Assembly (NCBI GenBank): GCA_023957315.1
Contig: JAMLHE010000001.1
Span: 1-64,000 of the forward strand
Direction: 5' to 3'
Origin: Candidatus Kapaibacterium sp.
Lineage (GTDB): Bacteria > Bacteroidota > Ignavibacteria > Kapaibacteriales > UBA2268
Length of the DNA stretch: 64,000 nucleotides
The stretch's first letter is position 1. Each line of letters starts with the position of its first letter. A model generated the notes under the pieces. That model worked only from the letters and a program-made list of their open reading frames with translations. It ran no database searches and was not told the origin of the DNA. Shown here piece after piece: positions 1 to 7,759 of the stretch. The position numbers were made by a program, and so were the translations under genes.

Positions 1-61
1 ATAATTGATAAAATTTTCGCAAAATGATAATTTTCCGATGTAATGTTGGAAAATTATTTTT

Positions 62-89
62 TTTGTATTGGCTGTAATTTTTATATTTG
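62..89 (+). promoter_or_regulatory. possible ssb promoter
   Basis: A TTTG at 62-65 and TATATTTG at 82-89 resemble the Bacteroidota -33 (TTTG) and -7 (TAnnTTTG) elements, but the spacer is 16 bases instead of the usual 19-20, so this is only a candidate. It lies about 65 bases upstream of the ssb start. Confidence 0.3.
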
Positions 90-154
90 GAATTGGAAAA
101 AACGGCAATTGACAAAAGACATTGAAAATTGTAATAAAAGCGAAGGAGTAAAAT

Positions 155-634
155 ATGTCGAGAACACTTAATAAAGTAATGATAATCGGGAATGTGGGCA
201 GAGACCCCGAATTGAAGCACACCCCGAGCGGCATTCCGGTGACATCATTCAGAATAGCAACTTCTGAAACTTGGAAAGACCGAGAAGGCACGATGAAAGA
301 ACATACCGATTGGCATACTGTTGTGGCATGGAGAGGGCTTGCAGAGGTAATTAACAGACTAGTAAAAAAGGGGTCAAGAATATATATTGAGGGCAGATTG
401 CAAACTCGGACAATCGACGACAAAGGTTTGCAAAAAAAGCATGTTGTGGAAATTCTTGCCGAAAGCATGTTGCTTTTGGATACCAAGCGGGACAAATACG
501 ACGGTCGAGACTATACGAACAATGACGGATTTAATGGAGAAGAATCAGGCACTTCATTTGATGACAGCGATTATTCAGATTCATTTGAAGACGACAACTT
601 TTTTTCGGGTAAAAGCCAAGATATACCCTTTTAA
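155..634 (+). CDS. ssb: single-stranded DNA-binding protein
   Basis: 159 residues. SSB coats single-stranded DNA in replication, repair and recombination and recruits partner enzymes through its C-terminal tip. The first ~105 residues form the OB-fold, opening with MSRTLNKVMIIGNVGRDPE and containing the usual WHTVVAW and GSRIYIEGRLQTR segments. A flexible, strongly acidic linker (many Asp, Ser, Asn) follows, and the protein ends in DIPF, the conserved interaction tip. Length and layout are normal for a bacterial SSB. The ATG has a GGAG ribosome-binding site a few bases upstream (gaaggagtaaaat). The next gene, an MCE protein, starts 32 bases downstream, so cotranscription is possible but not functionally implied. 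Confidence 0.97.
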   Translation: MSRTLNKVMIIGNVGRDPELKHTPSGIPVTSFRIATSETWKDREGTMKEHTDWHTVVAWRGLAEVINRLVKKGSRIYIEGRLQTRTIDDKGLQKKHVVEILAESMLLLDTKRDKYDGRDYTNNDGFNGEESGTSFDDSDYSDSFEDDNFFSGKSQDIPF

Positions 635-666
635 TTCAAATTCCGCTTTATGAGCGCTCACAAAAA

Positions 667-1614
667 ATGAAAAACAATCGTTCAAAAGAAATACAAGTTG
701 GTGCAGTAACGATACTTGCAGTAATTCTCTTAGTTTTGGGTTTTACATTCGGCAAAAATTTATCAATTACACCCAAATCCCAACTGATTAAAATTCGATT
801 CCCAAATTCTGCGGGTATTCAAATAGCCGAACCTGTAGTAGTAAACGGTGTCAAACGCGGCACAGTTCGCGAAGTACGCAATGACGAAGGCTCCGTGTTG
901 ATTTCGGTTGAACTCGGCAATTCAAAAGATATAATGAGTGACGCTACGGCAAAAATCACTCTGCTCGAAATCACAGGCGGTAAGAAAATTGAAATAAGCC
1001 CGGGAAGTTCGGGAACTGCATTCAATATTGCAAATGAAATGCCCGGCAGAACGCCGCCAGACCTATCCGAACTCGTTTCGATTATTGGCGAAGTAAGTAG
1101 CGATGCAATCAATTTGATTCGGAATTTGGACACAATTTCATCGAATATTTCAACGATTACTTCCGATGAAAAATTCATCTCCGGCGTCAAGAAAACCATT
1201 AGCAATGCTGAGGAATTAAGCACCAATCTGAATGATTTTTTCGCTGATAATCGTGCATCACTCCAAAAATCTTTGAATGATATAAATTATCTGACATCGG
1301 AATTGAAAAGAGCAGTCGAAACAAATAGCCCCAAAATCAACAATATAGTTGACGATTTGCAAAGAACAATCACCGATGCGCGCGGCTTCATAGGCTCCGC
1401 AGACTCGGTAATGACTGATGCAAGAGGTTTGATTGACAATTTGAATATGGTGGTGACAGAAATCAAAAGTGGCGATGGATTTGTGAATAAGATTATTTAC
1501 GACAAGGAACTTGCCATGCAGTTGGATTCCACAGTCAAAAACCTTGGAATCTTTTTGGAAATGGTCAAAGACCACGGTGTCAATGTGAATTTGCGATTAG
1601 GCACGAGACCATAA
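667..1614 (+). CDS. MCE/MlaD-family lipid transport protein
   Basis: 315 residues. MCE proteins are anchored in the inner membrane and form periplasmic rings or tubes that carry phospholipids between the two membranes, normally with an ABC ATPase and a permease. A single N-terminal membrane helix (about residues 11-30, VGAVTILAVILLVLGFTFG) is followed by one MCE domain (~35-115, including the GIQIAEPVVVNGVKRGTV stretch) and then a long mainly helical region rich in Asn, Asp and Ser. The architecture is that of a single-domain MlaD. No mlaE or mlaF lies beside it; the only permease and ATPase in the window are about 35 kb away (36.4-38.3 kb), with their own MCE protein. It may share those partners or use others outside the window. 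Confidence 0.85.
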   Translation: MKNNRSKEIQVGAVTILAVILLVLGFTFGKNLSITPKSQLIKIRFPNSAGIQIAEPVVVNGVKRGTVREVRNDEGSVLISVELGNSKDIMSDATAKITLLEITGGKKIEISPGSSGTAFNIANEMPGRTPPDLSELVSIIGEVSSDAINLIRNLDTISSNISTITSDEKFISGVKKTISNAEELSTNLNDFFADNRASLQKSLNDINYLTSELKRAVETNSPKINNIVDDLQRTITDARGFIGSADSVMTDARGLIDNLNMVVTEIKSGDGFVNKIIYDKELAMQLDSTVKNLGIFLEMVKDHGVNVNLRLGTRP

Positions 1615-1645
1615 TTTTGAAAAATTACAGGAATAGTTAAAATTT

Positions 1646-2308
1646 ATGTCAAACAGAGCAACAATAGTTGACGACAGACTTTTCGCGTATCTGAAGAAAA
1701 ATTTTTCGTCGGAAGACGAATTTTTGGCAGAATTACAAATTAAAGCACAAGAAGCCGGACTGCCCCCTATCTCGATTTCTCCGGAGCAGGGGAAATTCAT
1801 GCAGTTTTTGCTACATTCGATTAATGCAAAGCATGTTCTGGAAATCGGTACTCTGGGAGCTTATTCAGCGATTACTATGGCAAGGGCTTTGCCTGATGAT
1901 GGCAAAATTATCACAGTAGAAAATGAGCCCAAGCATTATGAATTTGCCTGCAAAATGGTGTCTGAATCAGGTTTGGCAAACAAAATCGATGTAGTTTTGG
2001 CAGACGGCAAAACTTTTGTTAAAGAATTTCGTACCCAAAATCAATTTGATTTCGTCTTTGTTGATGCAGATAAGCCGTCATATTTATATTATTTGAATAA
2101 TATAACACCAAAAATTAAAATAGGTGGCATCTTTGCGGCTGATAATGCTTTTGCATTTGGATTTATTTTGGATACGAAGCCTGAACGAAACCCAGACGAT
2201 GTGAAATCACTCAGAAGTTTCAACGAATATTTCAGGACTCGAGATAATTATTTCACTTGTATTGTACCCGTAGGCGACGGAATAATCATGGGATATAAAA
2301 AATATTGA
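1646..2308 (+). CDS. class I SAM-dependent O-methyltransferase
   Basis: 220 residues, matching the caffeoyl-CoA O-methyltransferase-like family (Methyltransf_3) in size and motif order. The SAM-binding motif I is HVLEIGTLGAYSAI (~residues 60-75), the acidic end of strand 2 is ITVENEPKHY, and the catalytic/metal region reads FDFVFVDADKPSYLYYL, followed by the typical GGIFAADNAF. Family members methylate catechol-like or other small hydroxyl substrates with divalent metal; the substrate here cannot be read from sequence. The stop codon overlaps the start of the downstream VWA-OmpA gene by one base (TGATG), which suggests translational coupling. Confidence 0.88.
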   Translation: MSNRATIVDDRLFAYLKKNFSSEDEFLAELQIKAQEAGLPPISISPEQGKFMQFLLHSINAKHVLEIGTLGAYSAITMARALPDDGKIITVENEPKHYEFACKMVSESGLANKIDVVLADGKTFVKEFRTQNQFDFVFVDADKPSYLYYLNNITPKIKIGGIFAADNAFAFGFILDTKPERNPDDVKSLRSFNEYFRTRDNYFTCIVPVGDGIIMGYKKY

Positions 2309-3762
2309 TGAACCATAAAATAACAATAAACACACCGTTTTTGCTGATAGCAGTTTTTGTGCTTATTGCACTATCTGTGTATTCTTGCTCGACACCCCGA
2401 AAAACCGGATTTGCCTTGCAACAGGAAATTTGGGAAATGGATGTGGAGTACGGGCTAATTGACACCACAAAAAAAGAAATCTACCTGAAAGGCACATTGC
2501 CAATTGATTCTGCCGACCCGAACAAATTAATTTATGACATTTACCGTGTCGAACCTGAAGATTACCCTAAGGAAATTAGGCTAATCGCGCGAGTGTTCGA
2601 TTCGTCGGGTTATTTTATTACAAATATGGGCGACCCATACCGAAAAGACCCGAATATAACGTACTTTACTTCGCTACGTGAAGAATTGGGTAAGCATTAC
2701 AACATTCGCCAGGAAACAATTCCCGAATTCACAGTTCGTGAATATGGGGCAGGTGACTCAATAGCTTATAATTTAGTTTTATCGGTTGATTATAGCGGCT
2801 CGATGGATGCAATTCTCGATGCGATTTTTACCGCAACAGAGCTATTTGTATCAATGAAATTTGACGTTGACAATATTGCCTTGGCAACTTTCAACAAGGA
2901 CCTTGACATAAAAGTACCTTTGATGAAGGATACTGCCGAAATTTTGAAACGCTATCGCTCGACTTATCGCCGCGGAATTGGGCTATTTAGTGCAATGCGT
3001 GACGCTGTTTGGTCGAGTTATGATATTTTGGATGGCACTCCGATTGAAGACCCGCGTGTGGTTGTGGTGCTTTCTGATGGCGATGATAACTACTCCAAAG
3101 CAAGTATAGATTCGCTAATCAAAAGAGCAAATCGTGAGAAAATCCACGTTTTCTGTGTTGCTTTCGGTTATTCGAAAGATGAAAGCATGAAGCAATTAGC
3201 CCAATATACAGGTGGCAAATATTACAAAGCTTACTCCAAAGAGCAATTGATTGACATTTTCCGTGACATTTATTTGAGTTTGCGCTATCATTATCGCATT
3301 ACATACACTCCGCCGGTTTACTGGGGATATCATCATGTGTATTCGGGTTTGAATGTGCCCGGAAGAGCGGATTCACTTATTGCTGATGGATTCTATGATA
3401 CCTCCGGCTGGCTATCGCTATCTGATACAATCATCCGACCTGTGCTTTTTGATTTCGATAGTGCCGTGATTAAACCCGAATCTTATCCGACTTTGGATGA
3501 ATTAGTTGACTTGATGTACACATGGCCCAAACTCCGATTCGATATTCACGGGCATACAGACAACGTTGGCACTCAAGAATATAACCAAGATTTGTCCGAG
3601 CGTCGTGCCCAAGCGGTTTACGATGCCTTGATATTTAGAGGAATCGAAGAACGCAGATTACGCTATCGTGGATTCGGAATGTCAAAGCCGGTAATTTCCA
3701 ATGATACACCCGAAGGACGAGCCAAAAATCGAAGAACAGAATTTATAATCATAGCTAAATAA
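2308..3762 (+). CDS. VWA-OmpA lipoprotein
   Basis: 484 residues. The N-terminus is a lipoprotein signal with lipobox SVYSC, so the mature protein is probably anchored in a membrane, most likely the outer one. After an unassigned ~130-residue region comes a von Willebrand factor A domain (~150-335) with a MIDAS-type DYSGSMD motif for divalent metal, then an OmpA C-terminal domain (~370-484) containing HGHTDNVG and the LSERRAQAV segment that binds peptidoglycan. Together this looks like an envelope scaffold that holds partners through the VWA domain while gripping the cell wall. The ATG overlaps the methyltransferase stop; a TTG three bases upstream is not needed. A second VWA-OmpA protein of different N-terminal design is encoded at 7760-9106. 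Confidence 0.85.
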   Translation: MNHKITINTPFLLIAVFVLIALSVYSCSTPRKTGFALQQEIWEMDVEYGLIDTTKKEIYLKGTLPIDSADPNKLIYDIYRVEPEDYPKEIRLIARVFDSSGYFITNMGDPYRKDPNITYFTSLREELGKHYNIRQETIPEFTVREYGAGDSIAYNLVLSVDYSGSMDAILDAIFTATELFVSMKFDVDNIALATFNKDLDIKVPLMKDTAEILKRYRSTYRRGIGLFSAMRDAVWSSYDILDGTPIEDPRVVVVLSDGDDNYSKASIDSLIKRANREKIHVFCVAFGYSKDESMKQLAQYTGGKYYKAYSKEQLIDIFRDIYLSLRYHYRITYTPPVYWGYHHVYSGLNVPGRADSLIADGFYDTSGWLSLSDTIIRPVLFDFDSAVIKPESYPTLDELVDLMYTWPKLRFDIHGHTDNVGTQEYNQDLSERRAQAVYDALIFRGIEERRLRYRGFGMSKPVISNDTPEGRAKNRRTEFIIIAK

Positions 3763-3767
3763 AATAT

Positions 3768-5153
3768 ATGATAAATTTTTACAGATTTGCCTTTCTCACT
3801 GTCTTCATTTCAATCATAGCGCATTCCAAAGTTTATACCCAAACTTCGGATTATAATCCTGTGGAAAAATACGCTGCGGTTGTCGATAAAATCATAAGTG
3901 CAGCCCTGAAAGACAGCTCATCTTGGGATAGATTAGCATATTTTTGCGATGTATTCGGACCTCGATTGAGCGGCTCGAAAAATCTCGAACTCGCAATTGA
4001 TTGGTTTGAAAATGAATTTAAAAAAGATGGATTCGTAGATGTCCGCAAAGATGAAGTTATGGTGCCACATTGGGTGCGTGGGTATGAATATTGCACATTG
4101 CTGCACCCCCGCGAGGCAAACATACCAATATTTGGGCTTGGTGGCAGTATCGGAACTCCAAAAGAGGGAATTACTGCTGAAGTCATCGTGCTGAGCGACT
4201 TTGACGATTTGGAAAAACGCAAAGATGAAATTAGCGGAAAAATTGTAGTTTTCAACCAAGCATTCAATAGCTACGGACAATCAGTCCAATATCGCTTTTA
4301 TGGTGCCATACGTGCCGCTCAATACGGTGCATTAGCTTCACTCATCCGTTCAGTCAGCCCGGCAACGACACGCAACCTACACACAGGAATGATGGGTTAT
4401 GTAGATTCGGTCAAAAAAATCCCCCACGCTGCGATAAGTCCCGAAGATGCAGAATTGCTTATGCGTTTGCAAAATCGGGATATAAAACCGCGTATCAAGC
4501 TATATATGGAAGCTGAAACTTTGCCCGATATAATGTCCTACAATGTGATGGGCGAAGTCAAAGGAAGCGAATTTCCTGACCAAATTTTGGCAATTGGCGG
4601 TCACTCGGACTCGTGGGATGCAGGCACCGGAGCACATGACAATGCAAGCGGTTGCATCGCCACTTGGGAAGCCGTAAAATTGCTCAAAGAGCTGAATTTG
4701 ATTCCAAAACGGACTTTACGCGTTGTGATGTGGACTAATGAAGAAAACGGTGTCAAAGGTGGCAATGCTTATCGTGATGCACGCAAACATGAAAATCACG
4801 TCTTAATGTTCGAGATGGACGGCGGTGCTTTCAGACCTTCTGCAATTAGGCTTACAGCACCGGACAAAATTTTCAATGAATTCAAGAAAATTGAGCCATT
4901 GCTCAAAAAAGTAGATGATACAGCCGTTTTGCCTTCAGGTGGTGGTGTGGATATTCGCCCGATGATGGAAACAGGAGTCCCGGGAATGAGCCTCTCCACT
5001 GACGATGCGGGCAAATATTTCTGGTATCACCATGCCCATAGCGACACTGTGGACAAAATCGATAAGCGGGTTTTCAATCAATGTGTGGCTGCAATAGCAA
5101 TCGCAATTTACATCTATGCTGATATGCCCACGGAAATTTTAAATGATAAATAA
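3768..5153 (+). CDS. secreted M28-family metallopeptidase
   Basis: 461 residues. M28 enzymes are di-zinc aminopeptidases or carboxypeptidases; this one resembles the carboxypeptidase Q (plasma glutamate carboxypeptidase) branch. A signal peptide occupies about residues 1-25 (FAFLTVFISIIAHSKVYTQ). A PA-type insert (~100-220) precedes the catalytic core, where the zinc ligands and catalytic acid are in GGHSDSWDAG (~277), HDNASG (~290) and NEENG (~325), with a further His in HHAHSDT near the C-terminus. All expected metal ligands appear present, so it should be active. It sits five bases after the VWA-OmpA gene and three bases before pyrE, forming one probable transcription unit. The substrate is unknown; breakdown of extracytoplasmic peptides is the natural inference. 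Confidence 0.87.
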   Translation: MINFYRFAFLTVFISIIAHSKVYTQTSDYNPVEKYAAVVDKIISAALKDSSSWDRLAYFCDVFGPRLSGSKNLELAIDWFENEFKKDGFVDVRKDEVMVPHWVRGYEYCTLLHPREANIPIFGLGGSIGTPKEGITAEVIVLSDFDDLEKRKDEISGKIVVFNQAFNSYGQSVQYRFYGAIRAAQYGALASLIRSVSPATTRNLHTGMMGYVDSVKKIPHAAISPEDAELLMRLQNRDIKPRIKLYMEAETLPDIMSYNVMGEVKGSEFPDQILAIGGHSDSWDAGTGAHDNASGCIATWEAVKLLKELNLIPKRTLRVVMWTNEENGVKGGNAYRDARKHENHVLMFEMDGGAFRPSAIRLTAPDKIFNEFKKIEPLLKKVDDTAVLPSGGGVDIRPMMETGVPGMSLSTDDAGKYFWYHHAHSDTVDKIDKRVFNQCVAAIAIAIYIYADMPTEILNDK

Positions 5154-5155
5154 AG

Positions 5156-5689
5156 ATGCAAAAAATGAATAAAGCAGAATTAGCAAAAGCAGTATATAAC
5201 AGCGCCTATATTAGAGGTGAATTCCTCCTGCGTTCGGGCAAAATCAGCAACGAATATTTCGATAAATATCAATTTGAAGCTGACCCGACTTTGTTGAACG
5301 AAATCGCAGAGCAAATGGCAGCAATCGTTGGCGATGATTTTGATTATTTGGGTGCATTGGAGATGGGTGGAATTCCCATAGCGACAGCATTAGCTATGAA
5401 GTTGAATAAGAAAATCGTGTTTGTCCGAAAACATGCGAAAGAATACGGTACGAGTAAATTAGCCGAAGGTCCGGATATTCAGGGAAAGAAAATCCTAATA
5501 ATCGAGGATGTCGTCACAAGTGGCGGGCAAATCATTCTTAGTGTGGATGAACTCCGCACACGTGGAGCTGTCATTGATACAGCGTTGTGCGTTATTGACC
5601 GAGAATCCGGCGGAACTGAAGCACTTAGCGCAAATGGGATTCAACTCAAGCCATTGTTTACGATGTCTTATATCAAGTCGCAGATTTAA
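5156..5689 (+). CDS. pyrE: orotate phosphoribosyltransferase
   Basis: 177 residues. It transfers the phosphoribosyl group of PRPP to orotate to make OMP in pyrimidine synthesis. The PRPP-binding motif is plain: ILIIEDVVTSGGQ (~residues 115-128). Upstream are a GALEMGGIPIATALA segment and the flexible-loop region VRKHAKEYGTSKLAEGP, which carries the catalytic lysine region typical of OPRT rather than other PRTases. Slightly shorter than E. coli PyrE. The start may be the first ATG (5156) or the ATG three codons later; neither has a clear Shine-Dalgarno sequence. It is the last gene of the 155-5689 plus-strand run and has no other pyrimidine gene beside it. Confidence 0.9.
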   Translation: MQKMNKAELAKAVYNSAYIRGEFLLRSGKISNEYFDKYQFEADPTLLNEIAEQMAAIVGDDFDYLGALEMGGIPIATALAMKLNKKIVFVRKHAKEYGTSKLAEGPDIQGKKILIIEDVVTSGGQIILSVDELRTRGAVIDTALCVIDRESGGTEALSANGIQLKPLFTMSYIKSQI

Positions 5690-5726
5690 AAGATTAGTCA
5701 AATTTTATTGATGATTCCGATAAACA

Positions 5727-5757
5727 TTTGGAATTCGCTTTTGTTTTATTATATTTG
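5727..5757 (+). promoter_or_regulatory. Bacteroidota-type promoter, leader cassette copy 1
   Basis: TTTG at 5727-5730, a 19-base spacer, and TATATTTG at 5750-5757 match the -33/-7 consensus of Bacteroidota primary sigma promoters exactly. It lies about 40 bases upstream of the ATG at 5796. The same block recurs at 6237-6267. Confidence 0.75.
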
Positions 5758-5795
5758 TTATTCTAAGAATAGTTTAACATTAAAAGGTGTGGATT

Positions 5796-6200
5796 ATGGA
5801 ACAAAAGGAAATTAACCTTCAAAAAATCATCAAGGTCTTGTTTTTCATCATCATGACATTCAGTTGTGCATTTGGCATTTTGTCAACAATTTATTTTGAG
5901 GTATATTTTTCATTACTCTTTTTTCTACCGCCGCTCATATCTGCCGCTTATTTGTTCTATGCATACAAAAAATATGATTTGACATATATTTCATATGGTG
6001 AAAAAATTGTTTTCAAAAAATATTTCAGCTTAATCTTAATATTTGAATTCATATTAGGTTTTTCAATTTTGCCTATTAGCAATTGGTTATTTGGCGACCC
6101 AATAACTGCCAAAACATTGTATTTATCGGTAATCTTAGGTTTGATATTTATAACAATACCATTCATAGTAAAAAGGAAACCAGAAGAAGCTAAAAGCTGA
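5796..6200 (+). CDS. small four-helix membrane protein (leader cassette copy 1)
   Basis: 134 residues, not recognised. A short hydrophilic start (MEQKEINLQKIIK) is followed by about four hydrophobic segments: VLFFIIMTFSCAFGIL, LLFFLPPLISAAYLFY, SLILIFEFILGFSILP and LYLSVILGLIFITIPFIV, with a basic C-terminal tail. It should be an inner-membrane protein. I chose the ATG at 5796 over the in-frame GTG at 5787 because aaaagg sits at the right distance upstream and because the same ATGGAACAAAAGG context is repeated at 6306 and 6624. Its C-terminal half (DPITAKT...KRKPEEAKS) is clearly related to the next small protein (EPITTKT...KRKVAKVKS), so the two arose by tandem duplication. No function is suggested by the sequence. 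Confidence 0.7.
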   Translation: MEQKEINLQKIIKVLFFIIMTFSCAFGILSTIYFEVYFSLLFFLPPLISAAYLFYAYKKYDLTYISYGEKIVFKKYFSLILIFEFILGFSILPISNWLFGDPITAKTLYLSVILGLIFITIPFIVKRKPEEAKS

Positions 6201-6236
6201 GTTTAAGAGCCGAGAAAATGAAGCATATGAAAAGCA

Positions 6237-6267
6237 TTTGAAATTTGCTTTTGTTTTATTATTTTTG
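6237..6267 (+). promoter_or_regulatory. Bacteroidota-type promoter, leader cassette copy 2
   Basis: TTTG at 6237-6240, a 19-base spacer, and TATTTTTG at 6260-6267 (TAnnTTTG) match the consensus. The block is a near-copy of 5727-5757 and is followed by the same aaaggtgtggattATGGAACAAAAGG translation start. Confidence 0.72.
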
Positions 6268-6305
6268 TTATTTAAGAATAGTTTTACATTTAAAAGGTGT
6301 GGATT

Positions 6306-6542
6306 ATGGAACAAAAGGGTTTAAAGCTTCAAAAAATCATCGGATGGGTTGAAAGTAGAAAGACTTTAGTTTTAGACTATGTTAAAACGTTCATATTCAG
6401 TTTTGCATGTTTTTTCATTGTTACTTTGTTGTTTAGCGAACCAATAACTACAAAAACATTTTTTTTATCGACTATCATGGGAATTGTAAGTATGCTCATG
6501 CCAACTTCCGGTAAAAGGAAAGTTGCAAAAGTCAAAAGCTGA
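6306..6542 (+). CDS. small membrane protein, shortened duplicate (leader cassette copy 2)
   Basis: 78 residues, not recognised. It starts MEQKGLKLQKIIG, nearly the same as its neighbours on both sides, and has one or two hydrophobic stretches (FIFSFACFFIVTLLF and FFLSTIMGIVSMLMP) before a basic tail. Compared with the 134-residue protein upstream it lacks the central ~60 residues (two helices) but keeps the C-terminal EPITTKT and KRK motifs. It is best read as a tandem duplicate that suffered an internal deletion while keeping its frame, its ribosome-binding site and a full promoter. Whether it is still a working protein or a decaying copy cannot be decided from one sequence. Confidence 0.55.
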   Translation: MEQKGLKLQKIIGWVESRKTLVLDYVKTFIFSFACFFIVTLLFSEPITTKTFFLSTIMGIVSMLMPTSGKRKVAKVKS

Positions 6543-6623
6543 TTTTAAGAGCATAGCTAAGAAGCATATGAATAGCATTTGAAATTTGGTGTTGAATAGT
6601 TTAACATTTAAAAGGTGTGGATT

Positions 6624-7328
6624 ATGGAACAAAAGGGTTTAAAGCTTCAAAAAAACGTCATTGGTTTGTTTTTCATCGTGACATTCAGCTGTGTACTAAT
6701 CTCTTCTTGCCAGAGTCTTGTTTATAGCCCCTCAATTAATTTACCCGATGAAATAAAAAAAGACAATACTAACCTTATCGCAGCTTATGAAAGATTGCCC
6801 CTGACAAGCAGCGATGAGGAAAAAAATGATATGAATAATGGATTTATGGCGGCTTTACAACATTCTTTTACAAATAGTTTTATGCTTCAGGCAAAGTATT
6901 GGGCTGATGTTAATTCGATGAATGATGGTCTAAAATTCAAGCATGGCTTATCCCTTAATGCATTTATACGGCTGAATGATTCCAATTCTCCCTATAAATT
7001 TTACTTATCTCCTTTGGTGGCGGCAGCATTCGAAGAAAATGTAACATTGATGGGTGTATTTGGTGCTTCGGCATCAGTACAAACTCCTAAATTTTATGTT
7101 TTCGAACCATTTCTTTCAGTTGGAATGTTCTACGGCAGCTCATATAATAAATATTATCATGGTAATTATGATGGAATAGCAATAATTCCAAATGCAGGCG
7201 CCTATATTCCGCTTTATGGAAATTTAAAACTCTACTTGGAATTGTCCTTCCCTGCGGTTTATTATTCAGACTTTGCAACATGGGAAACTTTTCTTGTTCC
7301 CACAATTGGTTTCAAATATGGTTTTTGA
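6624..7328 (+). CDS. lipoprotein with small beta-barrel domain (leader cassette copy 3)
   Basis: 234 residues. The first 13 residues, MEQKGLKLQKNVI, are almost the same as in the two preceding proteins, but here they lead into a lipoprotein signal (GLFFIVTFSCVLISSC, lipobox LISSC). The mature part is a predicted outer-membrane barrel: alternating hydrophobic/polar strands such as GLSLNAFIRLN, FYLSPLVAAAF and NLKLYLELSFPAVYY, ending in FLVPTIGFKYGF with a terminal Phe, the usual assembly signal of outer-membrane barrels. A barrel with a lipid anchor is unusual. No -7 element remains in its copy of the promoter block, so it is probably transcribed by read-through from 6237-6267 or from an unrecognised promoter. 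Function unknown. Confidence 0.65.
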   Translation: MEQKGLKLQKNVIGLFFIVTFSCVLISSCQSLVYSPSINLPDEIKKDNTNLIAAYERLPLTSSDEEKNDMNNGFMAALQHSFTNSFMLQAKYWADVNSMNDGLKFKHGLSLNAFIRLNDSNSPYKFYLSPLVAAAFEENVTLMGVFGASASVQTPKFYVFEPFLSVGMFYGSSYNKYYHGNYDGIAIIPNAGAYIPLYGNLKLYLELSFPAVYYSDFATWETFLVPTIGFKYGF

Positions 7329-7348
7329 TAGGACGATAACTTGAGGGG

Positions 7349-7494
7349 AGGATATCATTTCCCACGGTTTTAACCGTGGGAAATAGGAATGATAAGGAAT
7401 TTAAAACCATTTTAATGGTTACTCGCTCATGGTTAGAAATGAAAATAAAATTCCTCACCCACGAATGAATTCGTGGGCTATGTTGTCATTTGGA
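7349..7494. repeat. hairpin-rich MITE/REP-like element, copy 1
   Basis: About 145 bases containing three palindromes: cccacggttttaaccgtggg (7361-7380), aaccattttaatggtt (7405-7420) and cccacgaatgaattcgtggg (7458-7477), ending in ggctatgttgtcatttggac. A near-identical copy follows at 7524-7685. It encodes nothing. The outer arms pair with each other (ccca...tggg), as in miniature inverted-repeat elements mobilised in trans. Confidence 0.75.
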
Positions 7495-7523
7495 CAGAAC
7501 TGTCAAGCTAGAACAAAACTCGA

Positions 7524-7685
7524 ATGAGGATAACATAGCCCACGGTTTTAACCGTGGGAAATAGGAATGATAAGGAATTTATAACCATTTTAATGGTTGC
7601 AAAAGAATGAAAGCACTCACGGTTAAAATGAAAATGAAATTCCTCACCCACGAATGAATTCGTGGGCTATGTTGTCATTTGGACT
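7524..7685. repeat. hairpin-rich MITE/REP-like element, copy 2
   Basis: Second tandem copy with the same palindromes at 7539-7558, 7583-7598 and 7647-7666. The left end (ataacatagcccacgg) is an inverted match to the right end (cgtgggctatgttgtc), giving terminal inverted repeats of about a dozen bases. The right ends of both copies share tgttgtcatttggac followed by gaactgt. No transposase gene is nearby. Confidence 0.75.
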
Positions 7686-7699
7686 GAACTGTTTTGTAC

Positions 7700-7730
7700 T
7701 AAAAAACAGGCTGCTCTAATGAACAGCCTT
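7700..7730 (-). terminator. Rho-independent terminator of the VWA-OmpA gene
   Basis: On the minus strand a hairpin (AGGCTG...CAGCCT, 7708-7729) is followed by a run of six T, about 30 bases past the stop codon at 7760. It closes the minus-strand envelope operon. Confidence 0.85.
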
Positions 7731-7759
7731 GAGTTTCAACTTATATATTCTGCATTTGC

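Noticed and set aside
7349..7685. CRISPR or a terminator pair
   Set aside because: Only two copies of a long multi-hairpin unit exist, with terminal inverted repeats; MITE-like fits better.
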